DNA of 64,000 nucleotides, from positions 38,957 to 102,956 of the forward strand of contig NZ_AWNH01000047.1 in the NCBI RefSeq assembly GCF_000482245.1, in the 5' to 3' direction. Within the stretch, counting starts at the first letter, position 1; every line of letters begins with the position of its first letter. Positions 58,659 through 64,000 of this stretch are shown piece after piece. Source of the DNA: Leptolyngbya sp. Heron Island J. Lineage in GTDB: Bacteria > Cyanobacteriota > Cyanobacteriia > Phormidesmidales > Phormidesmidaceae. The notes under the pieces were generated by a model. The model worked only from the letters and a program-made list of their open reading frames with translations. It was not told where the DNA came from and did not search any database. The position numbers and the translations under genes are program-made.

Positions 58659-61310
58659 TTAGCCGTGTGTGGAACGATTCAGCTGTGCAATGGTTTTGGA
58701 GTGCGATCGCAACGCAAGCGTCTTAGGTAAAACAATCTGAAATTTACTACCCTGGCCTAGGACTGAATGGCAGTGCAGCTCACCACCATGCTGCTCCACA
58801 ACGATTTGATGACTGATCGCTAAACCCATGCCTGTGCCTTCACCCACAGGTTTGGTCGTAAAGAAGGGATCAAAAATCTGCTGCTGTAAGGCTCTGGGAA
58901 TGCCTTCACCATTATCAGCAATAGTGATCACGACACTTTGTGGCTGATCCTCAGTCGTAATCGTAATGATGCCTGTCTCGTGGGTTTCCAAAGCATCAAT
59001 CGCATTATTCACTAGGTTCAAAAAAACCTGGTTCATCGCCCCTGCATAGCATTCAATCTTAGACACAGGACCATAATGCGTATTCACCACAATTTTGGGA
59101 CGTCTGGCCGTCATGTTTAAACGATGGGCCAGCATCATCAGAGTTGTATCTAATCCCCCATGGATATTGATGGTTTTCACATCTGATTCGCCAAAGCGAG
59201 CAAAGTTCTTTAGAGACTGAACAATCTCTCGAATACGTTCTGTGCCGGTTGTAATCGACCCAATTAATTTTGGAAAATCTTTTCTGATATAGGGGATGTC
59301 TGCGTTTTCCACATCCTTTTGTAGCTCAGGTGGTAGTTCCACTGCTTGCGCCTGATAGTGGCTAATTACAAGCAATAAATCTTCCACATACGTCATTGCA
59401 TGCTCAAGGTTGCCATAAATAAAACCTACGGGATTATTGATTTCATGGGCGATACCGGCCACTAACTGTCCTAAGCCCGCCATTTTCTCACTTTGCAATA
59501 GCTGAGCCTGCGCTTGCTTTAAGTCATAAAGTGCTCTTTCCAGCTGCTTTGCAGTTCTACGCGCTTCCAACTCAGATGTCATCAGAGCCGCTTCTGATTC
59601 CTGGCGCTCGGTGATATCCCTAACCATGATGGTCAAAAAGTTGGTAGCCCTTAACTGAGAATCAGTGACTAAAACCTCAATGGGAAATCGTCGGCCCTCG
59701 TTGTGTATACCAACCGCCATATAGGCTTCCCCTGTACGGCAACCCTGTTGCAAAAACTGTTGCAAGGATTGAAAAGCGGCATCTTGTGACTGAACCAAGT
59801 CTGTCTCGATTAAGGTGGTTAGAGGATGCCCAATCGCCTGTAACCATTGACAACCAAAGATTTTTTCAACAGCCGGATTTGTACTTTGCAGGATCAAGGT
59901 GTCAGGATCAACCGTCAAAATACCGTCCGCTGCCGTCATGATAATCGCATTCGTTCTGGCCGTAGACTGTTCTAGCGCATGCACTACCTGGTTATACCAA
60001 CGGCTAATTTGACCAATTTCTGTCAACGCACTGGCAGTTACTCGTCGTTGTAAATTGCCAGTTTTCGCATGGGTTTGCATCGTTTCAAACAAATTCTGAA
60101 ACTCATTACGGGCACCATGCTCTGAAACATTTAAGCCTATATACTCCTGCTTATGAGATACCCGCAGCGACACGTACCGATTAAGCTGCCATAAGATCAA
60201 TAACGTCACCGTAAACGACCAGAGGCCACAGGCCAAGACGCCTGACACTTGAGCCGCAAATTGTCCCCAACGGTCCAGCCCCGTTTCTAATCGTTCTAAA
60301 TCACTAAATAAAGCAACTGCCAGAGTGCCCCAGATTCCTGGACCAAGATGTACAGGAATGACCCCTACAGCATCGTCAATGCGTAATTTGTCTAGCAGGG
60401 CATCAACCCCTAGCATTACCAGACCCCCGATGCCCCCAATTAGCACTGCACTGCTCGAAGATACAGCATGACAGCTAGCCGTAATTGACACCAATCCAGC
60501 CAGAGAGCCATTCATCACGGCCTTAAACGGCAAATGGTTTTTCTGCACCATGAGGGACCATGTCAAAGGGGCAGTCAGTCCGGCAGCCCCTGCGAGCAAG
60601 GTATTCACCAAAATTTTGGGCACCTGATCATTGAAGGCGAGTGCACTGCCGCCATTGAAGCCAAACCAGCCAAACCACATTAGTAGTGCACCTAAAAAGG
60701 CTAGGGGCAAATCTGAACTCGGTGCTTGCTGATCAAAGTTCTGTCGAGAAAAGCGTCCAAGCCGGGGGCCAATCACCAAAACAGCAGCTAAGGCGACCCA
60801 CCCACCCAAGCTATGAACAATTGTAGAACCGGCAAAATCAATAAACCCCTTGTGGGTTAACCAACCAATTGTTTCAGCTTTATCTAAACCCCCCCAAACC
60901 CAGTGACCAAATATTGGATAGACAAAACCGGATATCAGAACGGCACTAAATAGATATCCCTTAAAGGTCATACGCTCGGCCACTGCTCCTGACACAATGG
61001 TGACAGCAGTGCTGCAAAACATTGCCTGAAACAGAAAGAAAATGATTGGCCAACTATCAGTCTGGTTAAAATCGGGCAAAAAATTACTAACCCCCAACCA
61101 GCCATGCAGGGATGTCCCAAACATCAATCCGTAGCCGAATGCCCAAAACATCAGGATGGACAGTCCAACATCCGCAATATTTTTAATGGCAACATTGATG
61201 TTGTTTTTCCGTCGAGTCGAGCCAGCTTCCACACACAAAAAGCCCGCTTGCATCAGAAACACCAGGCTAGCGCTCACAATGACCCAAAGCGCATCCAATG
61301 ACAGCGACAT
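58659..61310 (-). CDS. Ammonium-transporter-fused sensor histidine kinase (Amt-PAS-HK)
   Basis: An 883-aa fusion. Residues 1-385 are an Amt/Mep ammonium channel with the recruitment Asp (D159, DFAGST) and both pore histidines (H166, H321) of the AmtB twin-His motif. A linker (about 390-450) leads to a PAS domain (about 451-570), a coiled coil, then HisKA with phospho-His H622 (AHEINNP) and a HATPase with NLVNNAID, DNGEGIP and GTGMGLAIS boxes. Amt-kinase fusions are known from anammox bacteria, where ammonium binding is signalled to the kinase. No response regulator gene is adjacent; the RR at 12249-12794 is far away. The N-terminus appears complete at ATG 61310. Confidence 0.95.
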   Translation of the reverse strand: MSLSLDALWVIVSASLVFLMQAGFLCVEAGSTRRKNNINVAIKNIADVGLSILMFWAFGYGLMFGTSLHGWLGVSNFLPDFNQTDSWPIIFFLFQAMFCSTAVTIVSGAVAERMTFKGYLFSAVLISGFVYPIFGHWVWGGLDKAETIGWLTHKGFIDFAGSTIVHSLGGWVALAAVLVIGPRLGRFSRQNFDQQAPSSDLPLAFLGALLMWFGWFGFNGGSALAFNDQVPKILVNTLLAGAAGLTAPLTWSLMVQKNHLPFKAVMNGSLAGLVSITASCHAVSSSSAVLIGGIGGLVMLGVDALLDKLRIDDAVGVIPVHLGPGIWGTLAVALFSDLERLETGLDRWGQFAAQVSGVLACGLWSFTVTLLILWQLNRYVSLRVSHKQEYIGLNVSEHGARNEFQNLFETMQTHAKTGNLQRRVTASALTEIGQISRWYNQVVHALEQSTARTNAIIMTAADGILTVDPDTLILQSTNPAVEKIFGCQWLQAIGHPLTTLIETDLVQSQDAAFQSLQQFLQQGCRTGEAYMAVGIHNEGRRFPIEVLVTDSQLRATNFLTIMVRDITERQESEAALMTSELEARRTAKQLERALYDLKQAQAQLLQSEKMAGLGQLVAGIAHEINNPVGFIYGNLEHAMTYVEDLLLVISHYQAQAVELPPELQKDVENADIPYIRKDFPKLIGSITTGTERIREIVQSLKNFARFGESDVKTINIHGGLDTTLMMLAHRLNMTARRPKIVVNTHYGPVSKIECYAGAMNQVFLNLVNNAIDALETHETGIITITTEDQPQSVVITIADNGEGIPRALQQQIFDPFFTTKPVGEGTGMGLAISHQIVVEQHGGELHCHSVLGQGSKFQIVLPKTLALRSHSKTIAQLNRSTHG

Positions 61311-61431
61311 GTTGATGAAGAGCTAGGTATACACTTACACAATTCTCCAGAGCATCCTGTTAGTCCGGAGAGCAGATTGGCTTTTAGTACTCATGGCGGA
61401 ATTTCATTGATCCAATGGGAGATACTAACTG

Positions 61432-61503
61432 GCTACGGACAAGCCTCTGGAGAGAGTTATTCAGCTACTGGTACTGTCCGATGAGCAAGTGCAAAAGCTA
61501 TGA
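61432..61503 (+). pseudogene. 3' remnant of a second Uma2-type gene
   Basis: Twenty-three codons encode the characteristic end ATDKPLERVIQLLVLSDEQV, closed by TGA. The final residues are nearly identical to the tail of the Uma2 gene at 57758-58642. No upstream body remains. Its end overlaps the 3' end of the phosphatase-like gene on the other strand. Confidence 0.6.
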
Positions 61504-61824
61504 GAGACCGAGATAGGCCCCCACGGAATATTGCAATAGTTCCACTAGTTCTGGCTCCATAAATTGATACTTATCTGGAATATCCAGCACGTGGATAGAT
61601 TTGTGGCTCAGCAAATGAGTGAATTTATCTTTGAGCCGATCTTTGTGCTTTTGCTCCATAGCAAAAATGGTATCTGCCCATTGAATATCTTTAGCAGAAA
61701 CTGTTTTACGTGCTTTAGGGCTAGTGCCTGCCGAGCGCACAGAAATAGCTGGGTGTTTTGACCAGACTTTTTCGGCAGTAGGACTACGCCATTGGTTACG
61801 ACTACAGATGAATAAGATATTCAT
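61498..61824 (-). CDS. Low-molecular-weight tyrosine phosphatase family protein (108 aa)
   Basis: The P-loop CSRNQWRS (C-x5-R-S, residues 7-14) and the following TAE identify the LMW-PTP/COG4551 family. A later HVLDIPDKYQFMEPELVELL segment is family-typical. The family's catalytic Asp may be in the DIPDKY loop. Substrate is unknown. The gene begins two bases after the stop of the truncated frame upstream on the same strand, so the two were probably one operon. Confidence 0.8.
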   Translation of the reverse strand: MNILFICSRNQWRSPTAEKVWSKHPAISVRSAGTSPKARKTVSAKDIQWADTIFAMEQKHKDRLKDKFTHLLSHKSIHVLDIPDKYQFMEPELVELLQYSVGAYLGLS

Positions 61825-61825
61825 G

Positions 61826-62071
61826 CTATCTCAGTAAGTCGGCTAGTTTGGGTGTATCAAAATCTGTATGGGTAATGTCCTTGCACTTTGCTTGATCTCT
61901 GGCCATGACCGATAGCCAATCTGGTGATATATCCTCGCGAAGGTTCTGCCCCCGATAATTCGTGTGTGAGTTTAAGTGCATGGCCGTCATTGGTGTGCCG
62001 AGGTCAACTGCTACGGTATCTGACCTATGCCCACCATCTACACAAGCAGCAAAACCGTAAAGCAGAGTAAG
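61826..62071 (-). pseudogene. 5'-truncated gene upstream of LMW-PTP
   Basis: An 81-codon open frame with good coding character (for example VDGGHRSDTVAVDLGTP, then LREDISPDWLS and FDTPKLADLL before TAG) lies right after an in-frame TAA. The first Met is halfway in, so the frame looks like the C-terminal part of a longer gene whose front is lost. I do not recognise the family. Short spacing (1 bp) to the phosphatase gene suggests former co-transcription. Confidence 0.5.
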
Positions 62072-62307
62072 TTAATCGATTCGTAACGTAGTTAAGGCTT
62101 TCCGAAAACTACAGTTGGTTTGTGATGTACATAACTGCTAGAGATTTCTCCACCTTTATATCTTCAAAGGCTGTATCGCTCAATAACTGGTGGACATTAG
62201 CTAGCTGATTATTAGGGAACATCAAAAAGCTTCAACAGAGCTTCCTTGGTGCCCAGCCGGAGGCTAGACATCTACCAGGAGTCTCTAGCTCCAGTAGAAA
62301 ATAAAAT

Positions 62308-62667
62308 TTAAAGCAACATCTTTCCCAGACCTTTAGCAATAGGCTCATAATCCGCGTCACGCAAACTGCCCAAATACTTAGTTATACGCCGAGTATCCAC
62401 AGCTCGAATTTGATCCAACAAAACCACTGAATCTTGCTTTAGATTTCCTGTACCCGCTAATAACACAGGATAAATACTTGGATTCACTTCAACCCACTAA
62501 CCTATTTGAGTCGTCATCGGTGCAACGACTGCCAGCAAATAACGTGTCTCGCCTGGAGGTATCCCAATAATCAAAGCTGGGCGGATTCCCTGCTGCTCAT
62601 GCATTGAAGGGTTCTGGATTGGAAAGGCCACCAGAACGATATCGCCTTTGCGTAAATTACGCTTCAT
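62308..62667 (-). pseudogene. MazF/PemK-type toxin with in-frame TAG
   Basis: The frame from ATG (62667-62665) encodes the MazF/PemK start KRNLRKGDIVLVAFPIQNPS and GIRPALIIG, and after the stop continues in the same frame to SVVLLDQIRAVDTRRITKYLGSL, the family's end. The only interruption in 118 sense codons is a TAG at 62497-62499 (codon 57). Toxins of this family are ribosome-independent mRNA endonucleases. The 11-bp overlap with the antitoxin gene is a classic toxin-antitoxin layout. Probably inactivated; readthrough or sequencing error is possible. Confidence 0.8.
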
Positions 62668-62986
62668 CTTCAGTCACAATCATCATGCCTTGTCCTGGCA
62701 CATATTGAACTGGCAAGCCTTCAGGTATGCCTTCTGACCCCCAATCATATGCTGGCATCGGCTCAGTTAGCTCTGCATCTAACCATTGCTGAGAAGCTAT
62801 ATCTAGTTCTTGGGAAATGCTCTGCTCTTGCATTTCTTGTGCGGAGAGTTCAGTTGTAGGCACTGTATCAGCTACAGCCTGAACCACCAAAACGATCTCT
62901 AGACTTTTATTCTGTAGGTCGATGGGAATGTCAAGATGTAGAATTCCATCCTCACCCACATAAGATTTAAGGGTCAGCGTTTGCAT
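62657..62986 (-). CDS. Putative antitoxin of MazF/PemK pair (109 aa)
   Basis: The first 40 residues (QTLTLKSYVGEDGILHLDIPID) read as a small beta-rich domain. The middle is Gln/Glu-rich and helical, and the C-terminus acidic, fitting an antitoxin that wraps a toxin. It overlaps the toxin frame by 11 bp. I recognise no characterised DNA-binding domain, so the assignment rests on gene order. With the toxin broken, it may be an orphan. Confidence 0.65.
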   Translation of the reverse strand: MQTLTLKSYVGEDGILHLDIPIDLQNKSLEIVLVVQAVADTVPTTELSAQEMQEQSISQELDIASQQWLDAELTEPMPAYDWGSEGIPEGLPVQYVPGQGMMIVTEDEA

Positions 62987-63159
62987 ACCATTCCCAGCAA
63001 CAAGACAAAATCAGCACTCTTCCATAGTAACCAGTCACTACAGAATTAGGCCTTAAGCCCATTGCACTAGCTAAGCATAATGTCTATCAAATGATTATCA
63101 GCTGCTCGGATCAGGTAACACATTTAGCAAAAGATTGACCCGCACCACACTAACGCTGC

Positions 63160-63399
63160 CTAAAACACCTCTTTAGAAGTAGTCCTAACATCTTCAATGG
63201 TTTCAACTCCACGAGAGCTGAGCAGCTCATCTATAGATGAATTAGTAGCAAAATAATCATAACCATCATTAAAAAACACCGTTGCCACGGGAACCGGCTG
63301 TGCTCCCGTAGGACCAATCCCCGTCATATATTCCGCAATCACAATGATATCTGGCCCTGCCCCATCACTATTTACATCTTCAAATGCCACCGCGTCCAC
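63160..63399 (-). pseudogene. N-terminally truncated ORF next to IS element
   Basis: Seventy-nine codons from a GTG with a TAA shortly upstream in frame. The sequence FEDVNSDGAGPDIIVIAEYMTG resembles an FG-GAP-like Asp-rich motif near the C-terminus of a larger secreted protein, followed by a short helical end. The body is missing, and a transposase gene ends 26 bp upstream, so insertion is the likely cause of truncation. Confidence 0.5.
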
Positions 63400-63424
63400 A
63401 TCCCCTTAAAGGGTGACAACGTAG

Positions 63425-64000
63425 CTATAAAGTCTGTTCCATAAGGGATAGAGCGAGAAATCCACGTTGAAAATAGAGCCGTTTATGAGGCTTGAGTGCA
63501 ATTAATCTGAAGGCCCATTCAGACCATATTTCCATGGCAACTATCCACCGATGTCCATACAGACCCAAACTAAAATCACTTTGATGGGGAATCTTAGTTG
63601 AGTAGTTTTTGATACATCCAGCATACTCATCTATCCGTAATTCTTGCATCCGTTGACCGTGCATCGTGGCAAGACTATAGGCCAGCACAATCAACACCAC
63701 CAAGGCTAGAAAACGTCGGTCGTTCACCTTGGTATCTTCCAGGTGATAACCTCCGGTTTTGCAATCTTTGAAAAATTGTTCAATCCCCCACCGACATCGG
63801 TAAACCGCTAAAGTTTGTTTGAGAGTTGGGAGATTTGTCAGGATATACCAGGGGGCTTTCGGTCCCGTCTTGCGGTACTTACGTTTCCAATAAACAGCCA
63901 GATTAAAGGGACCTAATCCATCTCCTTTGTTCCCTCTAATGCCAACATAAAATTTAGACATCCCAGGCTTAAATCCTTGGTCTTTGAGAACTTGGTATTC
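63425..64000 (-). mobile_element. IS4-family transposase, C-terminal part (5' end beyond window)
   Basis: The last Glu-containing motif of IS4 DDE transposases, Y-x2-R-x3-E-x6-K (YRCRWGIEQFFKDCK), is present, followed by a helical end. The frame stays open past the first ATG (63961) to the right edge (EYQVLKDQGFKPG), so the N-terminus is outside the window. No terminal inverted repeat could be recognised at the 63400-63425 end. The element lies next to a truncated ORF, which it probably disrupted. Confidence 0.85.

Noticed and set aside
61327..61338. NtcA-like site (GTA...TAC) upstream of the Amt-kinase gene
   Set aside because: The half-sites are 6 bp apart, whereas NtcA boxes need 8.

Overview
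The window is cyanobacterial chromosome. The diagnostic genes are chlG (chlorophyll synthase), psbK, a PetP-type b6f subunit, a Psb35-like protein, raf1 (Rubisco assembly), mntCAB and the photosynthesis-associated ArsA-type ATPase Get3d. The HIP1 octamer GCGATCGC is scattered through genes and spacers. Base composition is moderate outside a few AT-rich islands. A filamentous or Leptolyngbya-type genome is plausible, but the species cannot be read from the sequence.

Layout. 1-4834: 3' part of a long recJ, then a 650-bp spacer with an array of DnaA boxes (candidate oriC), a TPR protein and tRNA-Ala(GGC). 4835-10116: a gene-poor accessory stretch with a candidate structured RNA ending in strong terminators, a large AT-rich NACHT NTPase of the kind used in anti-phage defence, an orphan NfeD-like OB protein and a 44-residue zinc-ribbon protein. 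10117-24815: housekeeping genes: raf1, recR (no canonical start codon), a response regulator, lipA, DUF3122, a secreted TPR protein, a MATE exporter, a VOC protein, metH, a YihY membrane protein, a MOSC protein and a 2TM protein. 25226-27913: a sulfur/Fe-S cluster (2Fe-2S thioredoxin-like ferredoxin, Rrf2 regulator, cysteine synthase), then convergent cobS. 28128-33612: tgt-psbK, small unknown proteins, a TPR protein and a Ser/Thr kinase with pentapeptide repeats. 34155-46049: pheT, PBP2, the polyamine importer potADBC, a Psb35-like protein and a class A PBP with a Pro/Ala tail. 46204-49576: chlG, get3d, petP and divergent hisF. 49671-57630: a membrane protein, a peptidoglycan-binding protein, a degenerate ADP-ribosylglycohydrolase, a 7TM-HD phosphohydrolase and mntCAB. 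57758-61310: a Uma2 nuclease-fold protein and an ammonium-transporter/histidine-kinase fusion. 61311-64000: a decaying accessory zone with Uma2 and other gene remnants, a LMW phosphatase-like gene, a toxin-antitoxin pair whose MazF/PemK toxin has an in-frame TAG, a truncated ORF and the 3' part of an IS4-type transposase.

Several neighbourhoods make functional sense together. tgt-psbK, chlG-get3d-petP, Psb35-like and mntCAB (manganese for photosystem II) serve the photosynthetic apparatus. The Rrf2-cysK-ferredoxin group looks like cysteine/Fe-S homeostasis. potADBC is a complete importer. The two parts most worth a second look are the candidate origin with five helically phased DnaA boxes, and the accessory island at 4835-10116 (structured RNA, NACHT protein, small OB and zinc-ribbon proteins). 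The Amt-PAS-kinase fusion and the amber-interrupted toxin come next.
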